From Pedobacter riviphilus (GTDB taxonomy: Bacteria > Bacteroidota > Bacteroidia > Sphingobacteriales > Sphingobacteriaceae): a DNA stretch of 64,000 nucleotides. Below the pieces are notes generated by a model. That model worked only from the letters and a program-made list of their open reading frames with translations. It made no database searches and was not told the origin of the DNA. Below, in pieces: positions 56,337 to 64,000 of this stretch. How positions within the stretch are numbered: position 1 is the stretch's first letter; every line of letters begins with the position of its first letter. The DNA is taken from NCBI RefSeq assembly GCF_014692875.1, contig NZ_CP061171.1, forward strand, positions 3,968,001-4,032,000, in the 5' to 3' direction. The translations under genes were made by a program, and so were the position numbers.

Positions 56337-56924
56337 ATGAAAACAAAAATCATTACAATCATGCTTTTTAGTATTGTGTATCTATGTAATACGCAAACTA
56401 CTCCACCTGTTAAAAGAAAGGCCAATATAGATTTTGATGCTTATGAAAAATTAATACCCAAGGTTAAAGCCCACCGAAAAAACAAGCTTGTAGATTTGCC
56501 CACCTTCTTAAAAATGGCCGCAGAAAAAGGCACCGTTATTTTAGATACCCGATCAGATAGCCTATACAAGCGGAAACACGTTAAAGGGGCAATACATCTT
56601 AACTTCTCCGATTTTACCCAACAAAACCTGCTCAGGCTTATACCTAGTGCGGATACCAGAATATTAATCTATTGCAACAACAACTTTGTAGATGATGCAG
56701 CCAATTTTGCCAGCAAAGTAGTGGTACCTGTTTTAGTAAAGAAAAAAATAGCGCCTATTTCATTGGCCTTAAATATCCCTACTTATATTAATTTATATGG
56801 ATATGGGTACCGAAATGTTTATGAGCTTTCTGAACTGGTAAGCACATTAGATAAAAGAATAACTTTTGAAGGTACGCATGTTAAAAACATTGCGGTTAAC
56901 GCACAAGCATTAAAAGTTAACTAA
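56337..56924 (+). CDS. exported rhodanese-like protein
   Basis: 195 residues with a signal-like N-terminus (MKTKIITIMLFSIVYLCNTQT). The rhodanese fold is visible: TVILDTRSDSLYKRKHVKGAIHLNFSDF, then RILIYCNNNFVDDAANFAS with the active-site loop Cys in YCNNNF. It may transfer sulfur or act in redox sensing; no partner is visible. It follows the SPFH gene by 16 bases and its last four bases overlap the convergent lipoprotein gene. Confidence 0.8.
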   Translation: MKTKIITIMLFSIVYLCNTQTTPPVKRKANIDFDAYEKLIPKVKAHRKNKLVDLPTFLKMAAEKGTVILDTRSDSLYKRKHVKGAIHLNFSDFTQQNLLRLIPSADTRILIYCNNNFVDDAANFASKVVVPVLVKKKIAPISLALNIPTYINLYGYGYRNVYELSELVSTLDKRITFEGTHVKNIAVNAQALKVN

Positions 56925-57379
56925 TTACAATCCTTAAAACCATCTTTCAGCACCTTTAACTTGGCTACCGCAGCTTCGAGCTCTTTGGGGGCTTTCCCGT
57001 ATTCGTAAGTGATTTTATATTGCTTACCATCAGCATTAATGGCAATCCACTCGGCGCCACCATCTGCACAATCGGGGCAACCTATGGTTTCGGGCAGGGC
57101 AGCAATTTTCTCCATATTCAGATCATTTTTGATAGCATTTACATCTGCCTCAGAAATGGTTTTGCTGCAGGCTTTGGTATCGGATGTCTGGCCATTTTTT
57201 GATTTGGAAAAAGTAAGCTTCAAATCGCTGATGAGCAGATTATTGGAACAATAGCCTACGCACATTCCAAATGACGATCCGTAACCAATGCTGTTTAGGT
57301 TTTTGATATTACCTTTTTTGCAACTAAAAATAGGCGTAATTAAAGCTAGCGTAAGGATGACTTGTAAAAATTTCTTCAT
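56921..57379 (-). CDS. hypothetical lipoprotein
   Basis: 152 residues. MKKFLQVILTLALITPIFSC is a lipoprotein signal with the lipobox Cys at position 20. The mature part includes SKNGQTSDTKACSKTISEADVNAIKNDLN, then GCPDCADGGAEWIAINADGKQYKITYEYG, with two Cys pairs (CPDC and others). Conserved in Bacteroidota as small lipoproteins of unknown role. It is convergent with the rhodanese gene. Confidence 0.75.
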   Translation of the reverse strand: MKKFLQVILTLALITPIFSCKKGNIKNLNSIGYGSSFGMCVGYCSNNLLISDLKLTFSKSKNGQTSDTKACSKTISEADVNAIKNDLNMEKIAALPETIGCPDCADGGAEWIAINADGKQYKITYEYGKAPKELEAAVAKLKVLKDGFKDCN

Positions 57380-57451
57380 AGTTAAGAGACAAAATACAAC
57401 CTCAAAGATATTGTTTATCAGTTAAGAACTTATACAAAAGCGCTGTAAACA

Positions 57452-57483
57452 AAGAAAGCGATCAAAATTAAGATCGCTTTCTT
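57452..57483 (-). terminator. terminator of the susC-susD-discoidin operon
   Basis: AAGAAAGCGATC (57452-57463) pairs perfectly with GATCGCTTTCTT (57472-57483) around an 8-base loop. It lies 16 bases after the stop of the discoidin lipoprotein gene. Confidence 0.85.
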
Positions 57484-57498
57484 CAAATTACCACAATT

Positions 57499-58503
57499 TT
57501 AGCGTTTCACATACCCCTCAAAATTCGCCAGGCAAGGGTAATTTGACCCTTCCAATAAAGTAATTTTTACAAATCTGACAGGAGCAGCAGGTGAAACCGC
57601 AAACTTCTGTTCGTTTACTGTAGTTGGGTTAAAGGTCCGATCATCGCCCAATTGAGAAAAGGTAACGCCATCTACACTTCCCGAAATAGAAAATTTGCTA
57701 AAACCTTGTTTTGGGTCGGTATGGGCGTTAAGACCGATATAAGAAAGTAAACTTGCCTTTTTCATATCAACAATAATCCAATGCGGATATGGATGCAGCA
57801 CATCGTAATCGGCCTGCCAGAATGATGGAACGCTTGGTGCGGTTGGACTTTTGGCCGAAATTACATCTACCACATAAGCCGCTAAATTGGTTTCATCGCC
57901 AGGATAATTTACTTCACTCGAAGCTGTTGCTGTCCATCCTGTTTTGCTCAATGCAATATCGGTAAGCGGCTTTCTTTCCTGCAAACCGATAGCACTAAAT
58001 TCTGACAAAAATGTAATGTTACCTGTTTGTGTTGCAGCTTTTTCTAAAGCAGTTAATTTAAGATAACGTACATTCCTGGCAGGCGATAAGGTAAATGCCT
58101 GTTCGGTAAAAGTGGCAGGATTAAACGTAAACTCGCCAATAACTGTAAAACTGGTTCCGTCGTTACTGCCTTCCAATCTAAATTTGGTAAAACCTTTCGA
58201 GTCGCCCTGTTTTGCGGTTAAACCGATTTTTGTTACCACCGTCTGTTTTTTCATATCGATTAATAACCAATGTGGAAATGTAGCGGTAGTATTCGAGCTC
58301 CAAAAAGTGTTGGTGTTTCCATCTAAAACAGTTCCGGGTAAGTTAGTCGTCTCCTGGCTGGAGGCTGTGGCTGTCCATCCGGTACGATCCAGTACTACTT
58401 CTTCTAAATTGGAAGTTAATTCCAGACTTTTTTCTTTTTTACATGAGCTTATTGCTGCTCCCGATAAAAGCAGGCATAAAGCATATATTCTGATATTTTT
58501 CAT
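57499..58503 (-). CDS. discoidin (F5/8 type C) domain lipoprotein, two repeats
   Basis: 334 residues. A lipoprotein signal (MKNIRIYALCLLLSGAAISSC) precedes two F5/8C-type carbohydrate-binding modules: GWTATASSQETTNLPGTVLDGNTNTFWSSNTTATFPHWLLIDMKK (about 42-175) and GWTATASSEVNYPGDETNLAAYVVDV...FWQADYDVLHPYPHWIIVDMKK (about 190-334). Each contains the W-ATAS start and the HW-(L/I)-DM core. Third gene of the SusC-SusD operon, so it is probably a surface glycan-binding protein (SusE/F-like role). The glycan is unknown. Confidence 0.9.
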   Translation of the reverse strand: MKNIRIYALCLLLSGAAISSCKKEKSLELTSNLEEVVLDRTGWTATASSQETTNLPGTVLDGNTNTFWSSNTTATFPHWLLIDMKKQTVVTKIGLTAKQGDSKGFTKFRLEGSNDGTSFTVIGEFTFNPATFTEQAFTLSPARNVRYLKLTALEKAATQTGNITFLSEFSAIGLQERKPLTDIALSKTGWTATASSEVNYPGDETNLAAYVVDVISAKSPTAPSVPSFWQADYDVLHPYPHWIIVDMKKASLLSYIGLNAHTDPKQGFSKFSISGSVDGVTFSQLGDDRTFNPTTVNEQKFAVSPAAPVRFVKITLLEGSNYPCLANFEGYVKR

Positions 58504-58513
58504 TTGTTCTGAT

Positions 58514-60016
58514 CTAAGGGTTTTGAGTTAGATTTTTGTTATTGTCTATCTCGTACTGTGGAACGTAAAAAATAACACGGGCATCAGTAGGCAGAATTGT
58601 TTGCGTAATATTGGTGTTTGGCGTATTATTTAAAGCATGTGTACCAGGATAATTCCGGGTCATAGGCCTGTTGTTTCTGAATAAATCATAAGCACGCTGG
58701 CCTTCGAAAGCAAATTCCAGTCTGCGTTCTTCTAAAACTACATCTAATGCTGTTTTATTTGCCGCCGCAATACCTGTAAGTGTTAACACAGGAATTCCTG
58801 CTCTGGTACGGATCAGATTAACATCATCAAGAGCCAATTGTGCATTGCCCAGTTTGGCATTGGCTTCAGCTTTATTAAGGTACATTTCTGCCAAGCGCAA
58901 ATAAACAGGCGAGCTTAAATTTGCAATCCCTTCCTGCAAATTGTATTTGGTGACATAATACATCGGCACATTGGGAGCTATTTTAGTATTTACCTGTAAC
59001 ACACCATTAATTTTATAGGGCGCAATAAAGCTGTGCCTTAAATCTGCAGGATTTTTATCTAGCTCTGCCATATACTGCTGAGAAGCATAAATTTCGCCGT
59101 AACCGGTATTGCCTTGAGCCCCTGGGGTAGATAAAGCACCTGGTGTACCGCTGTAATACATGGAACCAATCGCACCAAAATCCTGATCTTCTGTTTTGGT
59201 ATAACGGATGGCAAAAATGGTTTCCGAATTGGCTTCTGGAGTTTTAGTGAAGTAACTTGCATAATCTGCACCCTGAAGCAATTTATAACGACCAGAAGCG
59301 ATTACCAGATCGGCATATTTTATTGCATTGGCATTATCACCCATGTTTAAGTAAATACGAGATAGCAAAGCATAAGCAACTTCCTTCGATGCAAAGATAT
59401 CCGCCTTTGCTACCGTCATTAAATCTGCTGCCTTTAATAAATCGGCAATGGCAGCGGCGTACACCTCTTTAACGGTATTTCTTGCTGGAGTGCCTGCAGG
59501 TACACCTTCCTTTAAAATGGGAACACCCGGATTTTCACCATTGCCCTGTGTATACGGTCTTCCAAATACGCGAACCAGGTTAAACTCCATCATTCCTTTT
59601 AGGTAAAGATTTTCGCCTTTAAGCTGCTTCAAATCTACGCTCGAATTATCTGGAATAGCTGCTATAATCTTATTTGCAGCAACAATAACGTAATAAGCTT
59701 GTTTCCAAAAGTTAGCGCCATGTGTCCCTGTGGGAATATGGGTATAACGATAACATCTCGAAAGATCATCAGAAGATGGTTGTCCTTGAGCCACATTATC
59801 TCCCTGAAATTCTGTTAAAAAATGCGCACTCCTAACATAAGTCGCATTTCTTAGCACAGCATAAGTACCAATTGTTGCGGTCTCAATATCACCAGGGTTT
59901 GTCAATGCAGATTCATCATCAATGGCTGTTGATGGTTTGACTTCCTTTTTACAAGCACTTACACTAAAAACCAATGCCAGTGCGGCTATATATATTTTAA
60001 TTTGATTCGCTTTCAT
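58514..60016 (-). CDS. susD: SusD/RagB family outer-membrane lipoprotein
   Basis: 500 residues. Lipoprotein signal MKANQIKIYIAALALVFSVSAC. The SusD fold of TPR-like helices contains LKGENLYLKGMMEFNLVRVFGRPY and YLRLAEMYLNKAEANAKLGN, plus the C-terminal RRLEFAFEGQRAYDLFRNNR conserved in the family. It caps the SusC barrel and selects glycan at the cell surface. It lies 12 bases after susC and 10 before the discoidin gene. Confidence 0.94.
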   Translation of the reverse strand: MKANQIKIYIAALALVFSVSACKKEVKPSTAIDDESALTNPGDIETATIGTYAVLRNATYVRSAHFLTEFQGDNVAQGQPSSDDLSRCYRYTHIPTGTHGANFWKQAYYVIVAANKIIAAIPDNSSVDLKQLKGENLYLKGMMEFNLVRVFGRPYTQGNGENPGVPILKEGVPAGTPARNTVKEVYAAAIADLLKAADLMTVAKADIFASKEVAYALLSRIYLNMGDNANAIKYADLVIASGRYKLLQGADYASYFTKTPEANSETIFAIRYTKTEDQDFGAIGSMYYSGTPGALSTPGAQGNTGYGEIYASQQYMAELDKNPADLRHSFIAPYKINGVLQVNTKIAPNVPMYYVTKYNLQEGIANLSSPVYLRLAEMYLNKAEANAKLGNAQLALDDVNLIRTRAGIPVLTLTGIAAANKTALDVVLEERRLEFAFEGQRAYDLFRNNRPMTRNYPGTHALNNTPNTNITQTILPTDARVIFYVPQYEIDNNKNLTQNP

Positions 60017-60028
60017 ATTTTTCCTCTC

Positions 60029-63000
60029 CTATAAACTAATGTTTACACCAAACAATATTTTTTTGCTGATCGGGTATCTAAAACTTGAACTTCCCGGCAC
60101 AACATTGGGATCATTATCATCTGGCGCCAGTACAACCTCAGGGTCTATACCCGAAAATTTAGTTCCTGTCCAAAGATTATCGCCACTAACAAAAATCCGG
60201 GCACTACTTATTTTAATTTTACTTAACCAGCTTGTTGGAATCTGATAGCCGAGTGTAATGTTGCGCAAACGGATATAACTTCCATCTTCCAGGTAACGTG
60301 ATGATTGTTGATTGGAATCATGGTTACCACCTAAAACTGGTTTCGGGTGTGTAGCAACATCTCCAACTTTTTCCCATCTGCTCCAGCCCGATTTTAATAC
60401 CATTGCATTATAACTTTCGTACAAACCATCATTATCAAAATAAGCACGGCTATTGTTATACACTTCATTGCCATAAACAAAATTGAAAAATGCGCTTAGG
60501 GAAATCCCTTTATAGCTAAAGGTATTGGTAAAACCTCCTGTAAATTTTGGTGAAGCCGATGTTCCAGTATATTGGCGGGTAGCCTGAGCGTAAGTATTGG
60601 TCACCGCGATATGGTTTACCCCATCTGCATCGGTAATTACTTTTTCCCAAAGCGGATCGCCATTGTTCGGATCTACTCCTGCCCAAATCGGCATTTTCCA
60701 ATCATAAATATCACGACCTACCGCCTTTGGCTGGGAACCGCCCGGATTAATAGCATCCTTTCCTTCAGTAAGGCCTAAGATGGTATTGCGGTTAAAGGCC
60801 ATATTGAAATTGGTTTCCCATTGGAACTCACCTGTAAAGTTTTTAGTATTGATGCTAAACTCAAGCCCTCTGTTTTTTAAGGCACCAACGTTTTGGAAAA
60901 TATATCCGTAACCATCAGTTGAAGGCAATGGCACTTTAAACAATAGCGCATTAGAGCGTTTATCATATAAATCAACCGTTAAATCTATCCTATTCCAAAA
61001 ACCGATATCCAAACCAATATTGGCTGTTTTTTGCTTTTCCCAAGTTAAATCGGGATTGCCTTTTTGATCGGGCCTAGCCCCAGGCAAACCACCATAACTG
61101 GCTGAGGCATCAATGGCATATAGTCCTAAAGATGGATAATCGCCAATTTCGGCATTACCCGTTGTACCATAACTTGCTCTTAATTTTAAGAAACTAATCG
61201 GTTTAACTTCTTTTAAAAATTGTTCGTTGCTCAAAATCCATGAAGCACCTAACTGATAAAAATCGCCACCGCTTTTGTTTAAACCAAAACGCGAAGAATT
61301 TTCGTGCACAAAGGAGGCAATTGCAAAGTATTTACCTGCATAATTATAATCAACCTGGCTTAAATATTTACTAAAATTATATTCATTTGTCCCCCGGATG
61401 GATTACTGATAATATCGGTTGCAGTAGACATTACCGGACGGCCTGCCGGAAGATTTTTACCATTTAGATTAGCTTCATCATAATATGATTTTTCAGCTTC
61501 GCCAACTGCCAATACGGTTAAATGGTTTTCGCCAAAACTATTTTCATATTTCAACCTGTTTGAGCTTAACAATCTGTTTTTATATGTTGTGGAGTTATAT
61601 AATGAGCCGTTGGTTGCACCACCCTCTTTAGTTCTTTTATCGTAATAATCTACAGCAAAGGTGTTGTAAAAAGTGGTTCTGTTATAACTGGAGAAAGTTA
61701 AGTTCTTTACAATGTTGTAATCTAAATTTACATCGGCACTTAAATTTAAGCTTCTTTGATAAGAAAGGTTATACTGCGTAGAATGAAGAAAGTTTTCTAC
61801 ATCGCGGCCTTTCCAGGTTGGTGTAATCCGCGGATCAACAGGTGTTCCATCTGCATTGTATGCAGGGTCGAAAGGGAGATTTAAATAACCATCTCCAAGT
61901 GTATTGCTGTTAGCATAGTTATTTCTGGTAAATACACCGTTTAACAATAAACTCAATTTAAGTTTTTTGGTTAACTGGCTACTTAAATTCGCCCTTAAGT
62001 TATAGGCATTTTTATCGTTATTGATTACTGTACCCTGTTCTCTATAAAAGTTACCGGCGATATAATACCTTGTTTTTTCTGTACCTCCTGATGCAGACAG
62101 GGTATAATTCTGCGTCATTCCGTTTTGGGTAGCCAAATCCCACCAATTGGTATCATTTTTTAAAACAGATGGATCTGGATTTGAAAATGTTTTTTGATAA
62201 TCATACAATTGCTGACTGTTCATCAATTTGAAATGACCAGTAGAAGGTGAGTTAAAACCTACTGTTGAACTGAATTCTATTTTTGCCTCTCCCGCTTTAC
62301 CCGTTTTAGTGGTTACGATGATAACTCCACTACCTGCGCGTGAGCCATATAAGCCCGTAGCCGCAGCATCTTTTAAAATGGTAACAGATTCTACATCATT
62401 TGGACTATAAGTAGCACCTTCGGTACCGTAAGCACCAAGAATATTTCCATCTACCACTAACAACGGCGCTGTTCCACCATTAATACTTCCTATACCCCTT
62501 ATTGTCATTTTAGGAGCAGAAGTTGGATCTCCACTGCCAGAAGAAACCACAACACCAGGAGCTTTACCCTGAATCATGGAAATTACATCGTTAGATGCTA
62601 CCCCCTTTAACTTTTCGGCAGAAATTACCGAAACAGAACTCGATAATTCTCCTTGCTTTTTTGACGAATAACCAACCACCACTACGTCGCTCAGGTTGTT
62701 ATTTTCTTCCTCGAGGCTAATGTTGATTGTAGTTTTGCCCTGAACAGGAATTTCCTGTGTTTTAAAACCTACAGATTTAATGATTAAAATGCCATCAGCA
62801 GGCACAGTGATTGCAAAATTACCAGATCCATCAGTAGAAGTGCCGATGCTTGGATTTGATTTTAAAGTGATGGTTACTCCAGGAACTGGACCAGATTTAT
62901 CGGTTATTTTCCCTTTGATGGTAATATCAGCAAAATGATTAGCCCCCATTTCCTCGGGGTTAAGGTTTGCGTGATGGTTTAGATCGGCAGAGGCTTTACT

Positions 63001-63057
63001 TTCATTAAGCCATAATAAGCCAACTGCACCAAAAATCAGTAAAGATTTAATCTTCAT
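60029..63057 (-). CDS. susC: SusC/RagA TonB-dependent outer-membrane transporter, interrupted by one missing base
   Basis: Frames 61360-63057 and 60029-61309 join into a 1009-residue SusC if one G is added at CCCCC (minus GGGGG) 61391-61395: SNPSGGTNEYNFSKYLSQVDYNYAG. After a signal peptide there is a carboxypeptidase-like repeat (ITIKGKITDKSGPVPGVTITLK), the plug (IQGKAPGVVVSSGSG, LKDAAATGLYGSRAGSGVIIVTTK) and the barrel to FRYPISKKILFGVNISL. It has no STN domain, so not sigma/anti-sigma-controlled. Imports oligosaccharide with SusD. Two CAAACGTTTG sites lie upstream. Confidence 0.92.
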
Positions 63058-63281
63058 GTTATTGTTGTTTTTAAGTTAGTAGATAGGTTGTTGCGAGATA
63101 ATTCAGATTTGTTTTTTTAAATCATAGGCTAACTATCTTTTTTAAATACATAGGAATTTCAGTATGTTTTTTGCTCGCTTGCTGAAAAAGAAGTTCGTGT
63201 AGAGGCTGGTTAAACCCCATATTTTCTCTTTTCAAACCTAATTTAAGCGATTCGAAGCATGCAAAATCTTCAAACACCACG

Positions 63282-63291
63282 CAAACGTTTG
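63282..63291. promoter_or_regulatory. CAAACGTTTG palindrome, susC-proximal
   Basis: Perfect 10-base palindrome about 225 bases upstream of the susC ATG. Same core as at 29007 and 63455. Confidence 0.6.
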
Positions 63292-63454
63292 ATTATAAAT
63301 AAAGAAATTGACCAATTTTATACCTCTTGCCGGATGGCAATAGAAACTTATTAAAAGAACACCCACTTAATATTATTGAAACTGTTTTTTCGAATCAATA
63401 ATTAAAGAAATCTGTCTAAGAAAATAGATGATCACCTAAGGATAAAAAAACTAA

Positions 63455-63464
63455 CAAACGTTTG
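63455..63464. promoter_or_regulatory. CAAACGTTTG palindrome, susC-distal
   Basis: Perfect 10-base palindrome about 400 bases upstream of susC, 173 bases from the proximal site, with flank ACAAACGTTTGCGT. Two sites at this spacing could allow a DNA loop. Confidence 0.6.
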
Positions 63465-63630
63465 CGTTAAGATTTTTAAGCCTAGAGAAATAAAAAACCT
63501 TAACAATCCACTTTGGGGAATAAATGTTATACTTTTTACAAAAATCTGAACCAATGCTTATGCTTGGCAATAATTAATTAAGGATGAAGATATATGCGCT
63601 AAATTTACACTTAGAATTTAAAACATAAAA

Positions 63631-63669
63631 AGCCCTTAACATTCTCTTCTGATAGAAATGTTAAAGGCT
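63631..63669 (-). terminator. terminator of the beta-barrel gene
   Basis: AGCCCTTAACATT (63631-63643) pairs with AATGTTAAAGGCT (63657-63669), one mismatch, with T-rich sequence after it on the minus strand. It lies 18 bases past the stop at 63687. Confidence 0.8.
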
Positions 63670-63686
63670 TAAAATAACTGGAAAAA

Positions 63687-64000
63687 CTAATTCACCGTAT
63701 TACGTGGATTATTTCTTTCGTTGTTTGCCCCTACTTTGGTCAATTTATAATTTAAAGATAAATAAAAATACCTGGTAATGTTATTGTACCGTACATCCTC
63801 AATCCGGCTACTGTTTACAATCCTATCTATACTCGTGTTTTGGTTCAAAATATCAAAACCTTTCAAACTTAAAGTTACCCTGCGTTTCATTAAAAATTTA
63901 TTTATCCCGGCATTTAGCAAAAAGTAATTATTGTTAAACCCATCGGCACGGCCCGCTGAGCCAACATGGTTCAGATCGGCCTCTACCCTTAAATCTTTAA
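63687..64000 (-). CDS. outer-membrane beta-barrel protein, C-terminal part (continues beyond the window)
   Basis: About 103 residues are visible; the frame is open to the end of the window. NNNYFLLNAGINKFLMKRRVTLSLKGFDILNQNTSIDRIVNSSRIEDVRYNNITRYFYLSLNYKLTKVG shows amphipathic beta strands and the FDILNQN motif seen at the end of Bacteroidota TonB-type beta-barrel proteins (OMP_b-brl family). Start, length and substrate are unknown. It is not in the susC operon: a terminator separates them. Confidence 0.8.
   Translation of the reverse strand, partial: KDLRVEADLNHVGSAGRADGFNNNYFLLNAGINKFLMKRRVTLSLKGFDILNQNTSIDRIVNSSRIEDVRYNNITRYFYLSLNYKLTKVGANNERNNPRNTVN

Larger units (their letters stand above)
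63058..63686. other. 629-base upstream region of susC with two operator-like palindromes
   Basis: No gene. It contains CAAACGTTTG at 63282-63291 and 63455-63464 and, at its far end, the terminator of the beta-barrel gene (63631-63669). A clear TTTG-N19-TAnnTTTG promoter was not found. Confidence 0.6.

Noticed and set aside
60029..61309. A second, short TonB barrel gene
   Set aside because: It is the C-terminal half of SusC; the intervening 50 bases encode the missing residues in the same frame once one G is added.

Overview
The window is chromosomal DNA from a Bacteroidota species, most likely Sphingobacteriaceae (Pedobacter-like). The evidence is AT-rich DNA with A-rich gene starts lacking clear Shine-Dalgarno sites, TTTG/TAnnTTTG promoters, a SusC/SusD locus, a CbpA/CbpM pair, a GMC oxidoreductase with a gluconate-dehydrogenase-type small subunit, and the typical order rplO-secY-map-infA-rpmJ-rpsM-rpsK-rpsD-rpoA-rplQ. 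Species is inferred; no rRNA or tRNA gene was seen.

Layout. 1-9.7 kb: end of an MFS permease, a GNAT acetyltransferase, an M42 peptidase, phosphoglycerate mutase, a PAS protein and exonuclease III. A minus-strand signalling group follows (PAS histidine kinase, LuxR-type regulator, sigma factor, single receiver), then a structured RNA candidate and an HTH regulator. 10-25.9 kb: a secreted S9 peptidase, CbpA/CbpM, a HerA-like ATPase, a sugar-1-kinase/nucleotidyltransferase pair, dnaK, a methyltransferase, and a GMC dehydrogenase with its exported small subunit. 26-28.9 kb: a large secreted glycoside-hydrolase-like protein. 29.2-44.4 kb: the continuous S10-spc-alpha ribosomal operon on the minus strand. 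44.5-51.2 kb: unrelated genes (sulfite-exporter-like permease, a fungal-type TYR1-like prephenate dehydrogenase, dGTPase, small acidic proteins). 51.3-54.9 kb: the str operon (rpsL-rpsG-fusA-rpsJ), which has its own promoter and terminator. 55.4-64 kb: an SPFH protein, a rhodanese, a lipoprotein, then a SusC-SusD-discoidin operon and the end of another outer-membrane beta-barrel gene.

Main observations. (1) Five minus-strand genes (the glycoside-hydrolase-like gene, map, secY, the TYR1-like gene and susC) are each broken by what looks like one missing G in a G run. Restoring one base rejoins each gene, and two are essential, so sequencing error is the likeliest cause. (2) The perfect palindrome CAAACGTTTG, a LacI-family-type operator, occurs once upstream of the glycoside-hydrolase-like gene and twice upstream of susC, which suggests one carbohydrate regulon across two loci 34 kb apart. 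(3) rpsJ is cut off from rplC by about 6.9 kb and a terminator, and rplC has a perfect Bacteroidota promoter. (4) Several spacers inside the ribosomal operons hold strong hairpins built from short repeated words, and related dispersed hairpin repeats lie elsewhere in the window.

No CRISPR array, insertion sequence, prophage or origin was recognised.
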